A stretch of 64,000 bases of DNA from Bin87 sp034423575 (GTDB lineage: Bacteria > Chloroflexota > Dehalococcoidia > Lucifugimonadales > UBA3495). Position numbers and translations under genes: made by a program. Position 1 is the first letter of the stretch. Each line of letters begins with the position of its first letter. This document shows positions 44,392-51,748 of this stretch, piece after piece. The DNA lies in assembly GCA_034423575.1 (NCBI GenBank), contig DAOUIF010000041.1, positions 1-64,000 of the forward strand, given 5' to 3'. The notes beneath the pieces are model-generated. The model was not told the DNA's origin. It saw only the letters and a program-made list of their open reading frames with translations, and did no database searches.

Positions 44392-44556
44392 GTGTGCGCT
44401 TCTTACAATCCCGCCATTATCTACTGCTTCCTGTGCCGGGCCAACACGCCGTCCCGCAACGTCGAATACATCACCATGAGAAACGGCCGGCCGGCCACTA
44501 TTGCCGAATGCGTCAAGTGCGGCACCAAAAAGTTTCACCAGGGCGTGCCCCGGTGA
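44392..44556 (+). CDS. DUF5679-like small zinc-ribbon protein
   Basis: A short frame of 54 residues starts at GTG 44392 with a GGGGGAT box 5-10 nt upstream. It has two CxxC knuckles, C12-x2-C15 (YCFLCRANTPSR) and C40-x2-C43 (AECVKCGTKKF), spaced as in DUF5679 proteins (YC.KCR...K..NGRPA..G.CP.CGTK.F). The motif NGRPATIAEC is particularly characteristic. It probably binds one zinc and may bind nucleic acid or ribosomes; the function of the family is unknown. It is convergent with fmt. Confidence 0.8.
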   Translation: MCASYNPAIIYCFLCRANTPSRNVEYITMRNGRPATIAECVKCGTKKFHQGVPR

Positions 44557-44577
44557 CCAGTGGATGGCGTAAGCCGG

Positions 44578-45525
44578 TCATCCCAGCTGTGCGCCAACGA
44601 AGTCAGGGTATCCCCGGACGAAGTCCTCCGCCGACGCAGGCCGCCGCCCCTCCAGTTGCAAACGCCGGATTTGCAGCAGGGCCTCGCCGGTGCCCACCGC
44701 CAACCGATCTCCATCCACACGAACCACTGCCCCCGGTTCCGCAGCGCCTTCCGGCAAAGGCGAAACCTTCAGCAGTTTTAGCTCCTTTCCCTGCCACGCA
44801 GTATGCAGACCGGGCCACGGTGTGTACGCCCTTTGTTGGCGACACAGGAATTCCGCCGGTAGATCCCAGTCTGCCAACCCGTCCGAGCGATCCATCTTCG
44901 ACGTGTAGGTGGCCACGCTATCGTCCTGCGGACAGAGGCCGAGATCTCCCGATACCCAGCCGGGAAGGCTCTCGTCGAGCAGGGCTGCGCCGTCGTGGAA
45001 GAGCTCGGTTGTCAGACTGTCGGCGTCGTCATCCGGGCCTATCCTCCGTGTGCGTTGCGCGATTATTGGCCCGGAATCCATCCCCTCATCGAGCAGCATC
45101 AGCGTGATGCCCGTGGTGTCGTCGCCGCACAGGATGGCGCCTGGAACCGGCGACGGCCCGCGGTGGCGCGGCAAAAGAGAAGGATGCAGGTTCAGGCATC
45201 CGTATCGAGGGATGTCCAGCACCCCTGCCGGCAGCAGTCGACCGTAGGCGACCACCATGACGATCTCAGGGTTCAACCCGGACAGTGTGTCGATTGCATC
45301 CGCGTTCCGCAGCGTGGAAGGTTGGTGGACCGGGATCGCCAGCTCCTGGGCCCGTGCTTTGACTGGCGGGGACTCCACCACCTGGGCCCGGCCCCGGCGG
45401 CGATCGGGTGGCGTGTAGACGGCGACCAGGTTCACGGCCGGATTGGAAGCCAGAGCGTCCAGCGCGGGGACCGCGAAACGGGGAGTCCCCATGAAGACCG
45501 CGCGCAGCGGGTTTTCGGGCCTCAA
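44578..45525 (-). CDS. fmt: Methionyl-tRNA formyltransferase
   Basis: The enzyme formylates initiator Met-tRNA. Family blocks are AVFMGTPRFAVPALDALA, CLNLHPSLLPRHRGPSPVPGAIL (catalytic His and the formyl-THF loop; the usual N-x-H is present as NLHPS), TGITLMLLDEGMDSGPI, and the C-terminal anticodon-type domain. TTG 45523-45525 gives 315 aa, the usual length; in-frame starts further upstream (TTG 45591, ATG 45648) would add unmatched residues. The start is not certain. Confidence 0.9.
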   Translation of the reverse strand: MRPENPLRAVFMGTPRFAVPALDALASNPAVNLVAVYTPPDRRRGRAQVVESPPVKARAQELAIPVHQPSTLRNADAIDTLSGLNPEIVMVVAYGRLLPAGVLDIPRYGCLNLHPSLLPRHRGPSPVPGAILCGDDTTGITLMLLDEGMDSGPIIAQRTRRIGPDDDADSLTTELFHDGAALLDESLPGWVSGDLGLCPQDDSVATYTSKMDRSDGLADWDLPAEFLCRQQRAYTPWPGLHTAWQGKELKLLKVSPLPEGAAEPGAVVRVDGDRLAVGTGEALLQIRRLQLEGRRPASAEDFVRGYPDFVGAQLG

Positions 45526-45629
45526 CTCACGGCTAGATTCGCGCGCCGGATGGGTTGACAAGGCGATGACCTGATTGTAGATTCGGAGCAACCGCTCGTG
45601 CGGAACTTTGAGAAAGGAGGTGATGGCTA

Positions 45630-45701
45630 ATGGAACACAGTTTAACATGCTGGGGCGATGGTAGGCACCAGTCTGGACACGACGGGGTGAGCGCCTCCTA
45701 G
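45630..45701 (+). CDS. Candidate 23-aa leader peptide with near-perfect Shine-Dalgarno
   Basis: AGAAAGGAGGTGAT (45611-45624) is complementary over 14 nt to the conserved 3' end of 16S rRNA. ATG 45630 is 9 nt after GGAGG and opens a 23-codon frame (MEHSLTCWGDGRHQSG...) ending at TAG 45699-45701, overlapping the first inverted-repeat module. It may be a leader peptide in an rpsP leader transcript. A second ATG at 45623 opens a 13-codon frame but is too close to the box. No homologue is recognised. Confidence 0.3.
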   Translation: MEHSLTCWGDGRHQSGHDGVSAS

Positions 45702-45830
45702 CGTCATCGCTTTTCAAAAACGGCAATTAGCCCGTCAGTCGGGCCCAGACCAGTGTCTACCGTCGCCCCAGAGGTCCTGGGGAAGTATCGGGCGACAAGC
45801 CAAAGGTCCAGTCTGGGCCCGATATCCTTT
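45652..45830. repeat. Three-module inverted/direct repeat between fmt and rpsP
   Basis: Module A (45652-45686, GGGGCGATGGTAGGCACCAG...) is matched by its inverse B (45731-45770) at most of about 36 positions, and partly repeated directly as C (about 45789-45827). B and C also form the perfect 11-bp pair CGGGCCCAGAC / GTCTGGGCCCG, enclosing an inner stem GTCGCCC...GGGCGAC. A folded RNA or a multi-site operator are both possible. This occupies much of the 489-bp fmt-rpsP gap. Confidence 0.65.
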
Positions 45831-45868
45831 TAGACGATCGCTGATCCCTCGCGCGTTTGCCGCTGTAC

Positions 45869-45889
45869 CGGGGCCTGTTGGCCCCGTTT
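45869..45889 (+). terminator. Short GC hairpin with T-tract before the rpsP promoter
   Basis: CGGGGCC (45869-45875) and GGCCCCG (45880-45886) form a 7-bp stem with a TGTT loop followed by TTT. It could end transcripts arising from the structured region before the rpsP promoter. Confidence 0.55.
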
Positions 45890-45946
45890 CGATTCCAACG
45901 CCGCGGCGTGCCGGACGGTTTGGCGATTTCCCGTGCCGGATTTCGT

Positions 45947-45975
45947 TTGACAAACCGTAGGCAAATCCATAAATT
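45947..45975 (+). promoter_or_regulatory. Sigma70-like promoter of rpsP operon
   Basis: TTGACA (45947-45952) and TAAATT (45970-45975) are separated by 17 bp, 39 nt before the rpsP ATG. The leader then carries CACGGAG as ribosome-binding site. Confidence 0.75.
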
Positions 45976-46014
45976 GGAATCCTGCGTATATCAATTCAGC
46001 AACACGGAGTTCAG

Positions 46015-46284
46015 ATGCTACGGATCCGCCTTCGGCGCGTGGGCAAAAAAGGCCGCCCCTACTACCGAATCGTCGTCACCGAGAAGCGCAACCCCAGGGA
46101 TGGCGCTTACATCGACGGAATTGGCCACTACGATCCCATGGCGGACCCGCCGGCAGTGACCTTGGACGAAAGCCGAGCGGTCGAATGGTTGCGCAAGGGC
46201 GCTCAACCTTCCGACCCCGTCCGGCAGATATTCGAACGAAACGACATCTTCAGCAAGGTCAACTCGGATGAAAGAGCTGATTGA
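46015..46284 (+). CDS. rpsP: 30S ribosomal protein S16
   Basis: The 89-aa protein matches bS16 from its first residues: LRIRLRRVGKKGRPYYRIVVTEKRNPRDGAYIDGIGHYDPMADPPAVTLDESRAVEWLRKGAQPSDPVRQIF. Length is normal. An ACGGAG box lies before ATG 46015. It overlaps khpA by 17 nt and heads the rpsP-khpA-rimM operon, the usual bacterial order. Confidence 0.96.
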   Translation: MLRIRLRRVGKKGRPYYRIVVTEKRNPRDGAYIDGIGHYDPMADPPAVTLDESRAVEWLRKGAQPSDPVRQIFERNDIFSKVNSDERAD

Positions 46285-46495
46285 GTTTATCGCTCAGTCG
46301 CTGACGTCAAACCCCGAAGCCGTCCGGGTTACGGAAGAAGACGAAGGCGACCAGATCGTCATTCGCCTTGAAGTGGCCCCCGAAGACAAGGGCAAGGTCA
46401 TCGGGCGACAGGGAAGAGTGGCCCAAGCGATGCGGGTGCTCCTCCGGGTGGCGGCCGTGAAGGACGGCACCCGGGCTGTGTTGGAGATTGTCTAG
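46268..46495 (+). CDS. khpA: KH-domain RNA-binding protein KhpA
   Basis: The 75-aa protein is a single KH domain with the GxxG loop in VIGRQGRVAQAMRVLLRVAA. KhpA binds small RNAs and mRNAs and acts with KhpB/EloR in cell-shape and translation control. Its ATG (46268) is inside the end of rpsP and its stop overlaps the rimM start, so the three genes are translationally coupled. Confidence 0.94.
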   Translation: MKELIEFIAQSLTSNPEAVRVTEEDEGDQIVIRLEVAPEDKGKVIGRQGRVAQAMRVLLRVAAVKDGTRAVLEIV

Positions 46496-47066
46496 CCGCA
46501 GACGTTCCCGGCGTTTTCAAAGGCCGGCGTCTCCGCGGAGCCAATTTCCGGACGCGGCACCGCAGGTTCCCGAAGATGCGGTAGTGGTTGCTCGAGTGAT
46601 CCGCGCCCACGGATCCGATGGCGCCATCCGGGTCCAACCCTATTCCGATAACCCCGGCCGGTTCCAAATTGGCGGCAATGTGACCGTGGGCGGGATAACC
46701 CACGTCATTTCGGATTTCCGAACGCTCCCCGGAGGTTACGCCATTCTCCGCCTGGAGGGGTTGGAGAGTGTGGACGCTGTCCGAGCCTTGGCCGGTCAAT
46801 GGCTCGTCGCGCCGACCAATTCGGCGCCTGACCTTCCGCCCGGCGAGTACTATCATTACCAACTGGTCGGCCTGAACGTGGTAACGGACCAGGGCGAGGA
46901 TCTGGGCACCTTGCAAGAGGTGCTGGTGACCGGCAGCAACGACGTCTACGTGGTCAAGTCTGGATCTGGGAACGAGATCCTCCTGCCCGCCGTTTCCCAG
47001 GTGATAAAGGAAGTGGACCTACCCGCCGGCCGGATGCTGGTCCACCTCATCGACGGCTTGCGTTAG
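46488..47066 (+). CDS. rimM: Ribosome maturation factor RimM
   Basis: The 192-aa protein assists 30S head assembly with S19. RimM N-domain blocks (VVVARVIRAHGSDGAIRVQPYSDNPGRF...LEGLESVDAVRALAGQWL) and the PRC-barrel (YYHYQLVGLNVVTDQGEDLGTLQEVLVTGSNDVYVV...LLPAVSQVIKEVDLPAGRMLVHLIDGL) are clear. The TTG at 46488 overlaps the khpA stop; about 30 residues before the core are Arg/Pro-rich, so a later GTG could be the true start. Confidence 0.92.
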   Translation: MSSRRRSRRFQRPASPRSQFPDAAPQVPEDAVVVARVIRAHGSDGAIRVQPYSDNPGRFQIGGNVTVGGITHVISDFRTLPGGYAILRLEGLESVDAVRALAGQWLVAPTNSAPDLPPGEYYHYQLVGLNVVTDQGEDLGTLQEVLVTGSNDVYVVKSGSGNEILLPAVSQVIKEVDLPAGRMLVHLIDGLR

Positions 47067-47079
47067 TCGTCGGCAACTC

Positions 47080-47559
47080 CTAATCCCCAACGGCCGCCGC
47101 ATGCCGTTCCGCGTGGGCATGCCGGTGCTGGTCCTCGTCGGCGAACTCGTGGTCCTCGCACGCGACCCAACGTGAACCGTCGGAGAACCATTCCTTCTTC
47201 CAAATGGGGACGATGGTCTTGATCCGGTTCACCGCCTCGTGGCAAGCCTCGAACGCGGCGACCCGGTGGGGCGAGGCCACAGCCACCACCAGGCTGATAT
47301 GGCCGACGTCAACCCGGCCGGTGCGGTGGGCGATGGCGATGTCCTCGATGCCGAAGTCGGCGCAGAGGGTATCGCGCACCTCTTCCATCTTCTTGACAGC
47401 CATCACGTCGTAGGCTTCGTATTCCAGCCTGGTAACGGTCTTGCCGCCGAAGTTGTCCCGGGTGGTGCCCAGGAAGGTCACCACGGCGCCGTTGCCGTCC
47501 TTGCGCACGGAGTCGGTCACCGCTACCGGATCCAGGGGTTCGTCAGTCAGGATGATCAT
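47080..47559 (-). CDS. moaE: Molybdopterin synthase catalytic subunit
   Basis: The 159-aa protein matches MoaE, which with MoaD converts cPMP to molybdopterin. The core GAVVTFLGTTRDNFGGKTVTRLEYEAY, IAHRTGRVDVGHISLVVAVASPHRVAAFEACHEAVNRIKTIVPIWKKE with the active-site Lys are present. The C-terminus has a His-rich tail (EDQHRHAHAERHAAA). A GGAGG box lies before ATG 47559, 16 nt after moaD. Confidence 0.93.
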   Translation of the reverse strand: MIILTDEPLDPVAVTDSVRKDGNGAVVTFLGTTRDNFGGKTVTRLEYEAYDVMAVKKMEEVRDTLCADFGIEDIAIAHRTGRVDVGHISLVVAVASPHRVAAFEACHEAVNRIKTIVPIWKKEWFSDGSRWVACEDHEFADEDQHRHAHAERHAAAVGD

Positions 47560-47575
47560 GGCTTGGAGACCTCCG

Positions 47576-47827
47576 TTACCCCAGTCCTCCGCTGACGGGA
47601 GGTATCAGGCAAACCTCGTCGCCGGGGCTCAGGGCTAGATCGTCGTCGGCGTATTCGGCGTTCACCGCCACCACGATGCGCACCTCGGGCGGTGCCAGTC
47701 GCGGATACAGGCCCCGCACCACGTCGGTGAGCGCTCCCACCGTGGCGCCTTCCGGCACCTCCACGGTGATTAGCGAGGCGCCGGCGCGCTCCCGGTACAG
47801 GGCGAATAGTCGAACTTCAAATTGCAT
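47576..47827 (-). CDS. moaD: Molybdopterin synthase sulfur carrier subunit
   Basis: The 83-aa ubiquitin-like protein begins MQFEVRLFALYRERAGASLITVEVPEGATVG at ATG 47825-47827. MoaD normally ends in Gly-Gly, which is adenylated and thiocarboxylated. Here the end is PPVSGGLG, so two residues follow the GG and would have to be removed before activation, unless the last Gly alone is used. It is upstream of moaE in the same operon. Confidence 0.88.
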   Translation of the reverse strand: MQFEVRLFALYRERAGASLITVEVPEGATVGALTDVVRGLYPRLAPPEVRIVVAVNAEYADDDLALSPGDEVCLIPPVSGGLG

Positions 47828-47876
47828 GGTGGCAAGGATTATGGGCAGTGGCCGGCGGGGTGTCAACGGGCGACGG

Positions 47877-48542
47877 CTATATGATGCCACGCCGTCTCAA
47901 TTGTTCGATGAACATCGCGACGATACCGGCATGAGGTTGAGATGGATCTTGATATTTGCTGACGACGGTTGACCTTTCTCGCCCCGGACTTGCCGTCAGC
48001 AGGTCTTGGACTAAAACACCGATTAGATTGAACCGGCTGTTGCGCAGCCGTGTTTCGTTCAACCCAAGGTCATCAATGGTGTTTTCGGCTTTGAGCCGGG
48101 CGTCGCGGGTCAAGCCGGATTTGGCGACAATTTCGCCGGTGAGCGGAGCATAATCTAAATGCTCTTCCGGCCGTTCCGGCAGATCAGCGGCCCACGGATC
48201 AACATAACCTGTATCCGGCCACTGGTCGCCCTTGGTGAAGTTGCACCGTTGGCAACTGGAGACCCAATTCTCCCATTCGTAAACCAGGTTGGGGAAACGA
48301 CTTCGAGGCCGAAAGTGATCTACCGACGATTGCAACTCGCCGGGCGGCTCAAAGCGTCGTTCGCAATACCCGCATTTCTGGTGGAACCGCTCACGCAAGT
48401 CAACTGCGAACGCGGTCCAATAGTTGTGCTGGTCTGGACGTCCTCCGGTACCCTGTCGGAAATGCTGCACCCATAGGTGGGTGTATGTACGGGCGTAGTG
48501 GGCTACTCCGCATGGCGCCGGTCCACGATCTATCCACCGCAT
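47877..48542 (-). CDS. HNH endonuclease, PtuB-like (Septu-type)
   Basis: The 221-aa protein has a zinc-bound HNH nuclease core: C57-x2-C60 (KCGYCERRF), D75-H76 (SSVDHFRPR), then W...SC97-x2-C100-N101 and K104 (SCQRCNFTKGDQWP). This is the TIGR02646/PtuB-type pattern. It starts 5 nt after the stop of the ATPase gene on the same strand. ATPase+HNH pairs of this form are Septu (ptuA-ptuB) anti-phage systems, in which the ATPase complexes with and controls the nuclease. The function here is inferred. Confidence 0.8.
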   Translation of the reverse strand: MRWIDRGPAPCGVAHYARTYTHLWVQHFRQGTGGRPDQHNYWTAFAVDLRERFHQKCGYCERRFEPPGELQSSVDHFRPRSRFPNLVYEWENWVSSCQRCNFTKGDQWPDTGYVDPWAADLPERPEEHLDYAPLTGEIVAKSGLTRDARLKAENTIDDLGLNETRLRNSRFNLIGVLVQDLLTASPGRERSTVVSKYQDPSQPHAGIVAMFIEQLRRRGII

Positions 48543-48547
48543 TGAGG

Positions 48548-49954
48548 CTAGGCCCCATCCTGTGATAACTCGGTTTCGAGAGAAACCAGGAAACGGTGCA
48601 TCAACTCCGCGTACCGTTCATTTTGAGGATTGACCGGGCCCTTGGCCAGCAGGTCCTGGTTCACCTGCCGCCGCAAGGCGTTCATCTCGTCCTCTTCCGC
48701 CTCGGTACGCGCTTCTTTATCGCGCAACTCTCTCAGCCGGTTGGCCCGCTGCACCGTAAGCTCGTCCGTAGGGTCGTCAATCCCCATGAACGTGCGGTAG
48801 ATCTCGTCCGCCGTCCACCCGATGATGTCCTGCTCGTTGCGCGACCAGACCACTTGCCCGGTTGCGTCCCGCTTGAGCAGGTGAACCTGTCCCTTCTTCA
48901 ACCCGGCCACCATCATCGGCGAGTGGGTGCTGGCGAAAATCTGCACGTTGGGGAAGTGGCGTTGCAACGTCGGGATGATGCGCCGCTGCCAGGAGGGATG
49001 CAAGTGAGCGTCAATCTCGTCGATGATCAAGATGCCGGGCCGCTTCTTCCAATCAGATGTGCCACCGTAGTAGCGAGCCATACCTATCATGAAATAAGAC
49101 AACCATTCAATGACTGAAATTGTTCCATGGCTTAGTTCGTGCATCTCGACTTCGCCGTCAATGGTCTGCGAAACGTAACCGAACTCTTCATCTCTGACCC
49201 TATACACCCCTTTAGCAATGTTGACCACAAATCCGTCAATGATGGCTCCAATAATATGCGCAATATCTTCAAATACTTCGCGGCCGATGTTTGATGTACT
49301 GTGGCGCAAGGCAGCCAGTTCCGCAATCTTGAAATTATCAGCGCCAATTATGCCCTCTTCACCATAGTAAGCTTCACCATCAGCTTCAACGATTTCTGGA
49401 ACGAAGTTGTCATGAATTCTGATGTCAGAGTTGAACTCAGTAAAGTGCACGTCTTCACCATCAACCACGATGGGCCGGTACTGCTTTGCCCTGTCGTGTT
49501 GCAATGGGTTGTAGTAATCGACGTAACCATGTTCTTTGATGAAATCATTCCATCGGCTCATGATCTCGCGATTTGACTCTTCTTGTCCGTCCACAACCGC
49601 GAATAGAACATCATCATCCCTTCCGGCGCAGAGCCATCCTTCTCCCCAACTCGGCGAGAACAATTTAGGAAACCTGAAATACCGCCGCCTATTCCGGCTG
49701 TTTCCCCATTCTATGGCTAGCAAAGTAGGCTGATGGGAAATCGCGTACCGCGTCTTGTCCTTGAAGGCAACTTGCAAATCAGGCCCCGTGAGGCTCCGTA
49801 TTATCCTCAGTATCGTGGACTTCCCTACGTTGTTCGGCCCGATGAACAGGTTCACGTTGGCATCAAACTCCAGATTGATGCCGTCGGACCCGGTGCCATC
49901 CGGCCGGCGGCGGAATGGACCCACGTTGGTCAGTTCTAACGAATGGATAGGCAT
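48548..49954 (-). CDS. AAA-family ATPase, PtuA-like (Septu-type)
   Basis: The 468-aa protein is a RecF/OLD-like ABC-type ATPase: Walker A GPNNVGKST (39-47), Walker B ILIIDEIDAHLHPSWQRR in the second half, then the H-loop region IFASTHSPMMVAGL. No TOPRIM nuclease domain of OLD proteins follows; the C-terminal about 110 residues are helical (TDELTVQRANRLRELRDKEARTEAEEDEMNALR). ATG 49952-49954 aligns with the family start (MPIHSLELTNVGPF). The middle of the gene is clearly richer in A+T than the neighbours, a sign of transfer. It is operonic with the HNH gene. Confidence 0.82.
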   Translation of the reverse strand: MPIHSLELTNVGPFRRRPDGTGSDGINLEFDANVNLFIGPNNVGKSTILRIIRSLTGPDLQVAFKDKTRYAISHQPTLLAIEWGNSRNRRRYFRFPKLFSPSWGEGWLCAGRDDDVLFAVVDGQEESNREIMSRWNDFIKEHGYVDYYNPLQHDRAKQYRPIVVDGEDVHFTEFNSDIRIHDNFVPEIVEADGEAYYGEEGIIGADNFKIAELAALRHSTSNIGREVFEDIAHIIGAIIDGFVVNIAKGVYRVRDEEFGYVSQTIDGEVEMHELSHGTISVIEWLSYFMIGMARYYGGTSDWKKRPGILIIDEIDAHLHPSWQRRIIPTLQRHFPNVQIFASTHSPMMVAGLKKGQVHLLKRDATGQVVWSRNEQDIIGWTADEIYRTFMGIDDPTDELTVQRANRLRELRDKEARTEAEEDEMNALRRQVNQDLLAKGPVNPQNERYAELMHRFLVSLETELSQDGA

Positions 49955-50002
49955 AGCAGCACCTTGACGACCTGCGTTTTCACCCGTCGGAGACGTGCGC
50001 AA

Positions 50003-51352
50003 TCACAACGGCGGGCTAAGCGACACGTCCAGCACGCCCTCGCACCAGGCCGCGGCGGACAGCAGGCGCGCCTCCGCGAAAGGCGACGCCACCATCTGGA
50101 TGCCCAGGGGCACGCCGGATTCCGCCAGGCCAGACGGCAAAGCAATGGCCGGGAAACCGCACGATGTCCACGGGCCCTGGAATGCCGGGTCTCCAGTGTT
50201 GGTGCGGTCGGCCCGCGGAGGCGACGGCGCGCCCGGGGTGAGCAGCACGTCGCATTGCCTGGCGGCCTCCTCCATGTCCGTGGTGAATTGCCGCCGCCGC
50301 TCCAGGGCGCGGGAATAGTCGATCCCGTCCACCGCCAGACCTTCGGCCAGCATCGCCCGCAGCTTGGGTTGATAGTCTTCAGCCTGTCGCCGGTACATCG
50401 GCTCGTGAAAGGCCGCGGCTTCCACCGCCATGATCAGGCGTTGGTCTACGTAGGCAGACTCGATGCTCTCCGCCAGGGGAATTTCCTCGATCTCCGCACC
50501 AGCATCAGCCAGCCGCGCGGCCACAGTGTCCAGGTGACGTCGGCTCTCGGAATCTGCGCCCTCGTAAAAGTAGCGACGCAGCAGGCCGATGCGCGGTGCG
50601 CTCGGTTCTACAATGGCCGACAGGTAGTCGCCCACGGGCTCCCGGGAGGACACCGGATCGGCAACGTCGGGGCCGGCCATCACCTGCAACAGCAACGCCG
50701 CGTCTTCCACCGTGCGCACCAGCCAGCCTACGGTATCCAGGTTCCAGCTCACCGGCACCACGCCGCGGCGACTGACGCGGCCAAAGGTCGGCTTGAAACC
50801 AACCACGCCGTTGTACGCGGCTGGACGCAAAACCGAACCCACCGTCTGTGAGCCCAACGCGGCCGGGCACATCCGGGCGGCCACCGCCACCGCCGATCCG
50901 CTGCTGCTCCCGCCAGGCGTGTGCGCCGGATTCCACGGGTTGTAGGTGGGCGACGGGTCCAGGCAGGCGAACTCGGTGGTCACGGCCTTGCCCAGCATCA
51001 ACGCTCCGGCCCTTTTGAGCAGGGTCAACGAGGTGGCGTCGTAGTCGGGTACAAAGTCCTTGTAGACCTCGCTGCCTGCCTTGGTCGGGATGCCGGCGGT
51101 GTAGTAGATGTCCTTCATTCCGATGGGAACGCCATGCAGCGGACCCAGCGGGCGTCCTTCCGCAACGGTAGCGTCGGCCTGGCGGGCATCGGCGAGGACC
51201 GTTTCGCGGTCCACGTACACCCAGGCCAGCAGACGTTCGTCCAGGGCGTCGATGCGGTTGAGGCACGCCTCGGCGAGTTCGACGGCCGTGAGCTCGCGCT
51301 GGGCGATGGCGCGTGCAGCTTCAGCGGCGGTGAGTTCGTTGGGGTTGGGCAT
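50003..51352 (-). CDS. Amidase, GatA-like
   Basis: The 449-aa amidase-signature enzyme has the catalytic Lys (IGMKDIYY), and the Ser pair in PGGSSSGSAVAVAA and QTVGSVLRPAAY. It is distinct from the amidase at 51749 (different G-S-I/V motif and no small partner), so it is not a recent copy. The substrate is unknown; glutamine amidotransferase use is unlikely without gatB/gatC. It follows the PaREP1-like gene by 6 nt, with a GGAG box before ATG 51352. Confidence 0.9.
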   Translation of the reverse strand: MPNPNELTAAEAARAIAQRELTAVELAEACLNRIDALDERLLAWVYVDRETVLADARQADATVAEGRPLGPLHGVPIGMKDIYYTAGIPTKAGSEVYKDFVPDYDATSLTLLKRAGALMLGKAVTTEFACLDPSPTYNPWNPAHTPGGSSSGSAVAVAARMCPAALGSQTVGSVLRPAAYNGVVGFKPTFGRVSRRGVVPVSWNLDTVGWLVRTVEDAALLLQVMAGPDVADPVSSREPVGDYLSAIVEPSAPRIGLLRRYFYEGADSESRRHLDTVAARLADAGAEIEEIPLAESIESAYVDQRLIMAVEAAAFHEPMYRRQAEDYQPKLRAMLAEGLAVDGIDYSRALERRRQFTTDMEEAARQCDVLLTPGAPSPPRADRTNTGDPAFQGPWTSCGFPAIALPSGLAESGVPLGIQMVASPFAEARLLSAAAWCEGVLDVSLSPPL

Positions 51353-51358
51353 CGGTTA

Positions 51359-51718
51359 CTACTCCTGGTCCAAGAGCGTGAGCATCAGCGGAACGAAACG
51401 ATGCACCGACGGGCGGTCGTAGGTGATGTCCTCGTCTTCCATCGTGCCGTTGTAGAAGTTGGAGTGGAAATGTTGGGCGGCGAGGATCCCCGACCACAAC
51501 TGTTCATCGTGCACATCGTCAGCGATAGTCCGGGCGGCGTTGACCAGCGCGCGGTGGGTTCCATGCTCCAGTGCCCGCTGCTGGGCAACCGCCATGATGG
51601 CGTGCGCCGCCGCTCCCCAGAGTTTTTCGGAAGCCTGGAGCGTGTCGCCGGCGGCAAACTCCCGGTCGGACGCGGTTAGAAACTCCTGAGCGGTCTGGGT
51701 GTGGTCACGAACCAGCAT
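51359..51718 (-). CDS. PaREP1/HEPN-like small helical protein
   Basis: The 119-aa protein is helical with the block FAAGDTLQASEKLWGAAAHAIMAVAQQRALEHGTH, a pattern found in the PaREP1/SAV_6107 HEPN-like group. The HEPN R-x4-H RNase motif is not seen, so nuclease activity is doubtful. Such proteins often accompany nucleotidyltransferases or act as adaptors; here it lies between two amidase genes, 6 nt before the first, and is presumably co-transcribed. The role is unknown. Confidence 0.6.
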   Translation of the reverse strand: MLVRDHTQTAQEFLTASDREFAAGDTLQASEKLWGAAAHAIMAVAQQRALEHGTHRALVNAARTIADDVHDEQLWSGILAAQHFHSNFYNGTMEDEDITYDRPSVHRFVPLMLTLLDQE

Positions 51719-51748
51719 TTCCGCGTCCTGCCGAGCGGGCTATCTTGA

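Noticed and set aside
45611..45624. Fragment of a 16S rRNA gene on the minus strand (matches the 3' anti-Shine-Dalgarno tail)
   Set aside because: Only 14 nt match; flanking sequence is not rRNA-like, so an extended Shine-Dalgarno on the plus strand explains it better.
45730..45830. SRP RNA, RNase P RNA or a known riboswitch in the fmt-rpsP gap
   Set aside because: The conserved SRP helix-8 motif and the RNase P core words could not be found; the region is left as an unidentified structured repeat.
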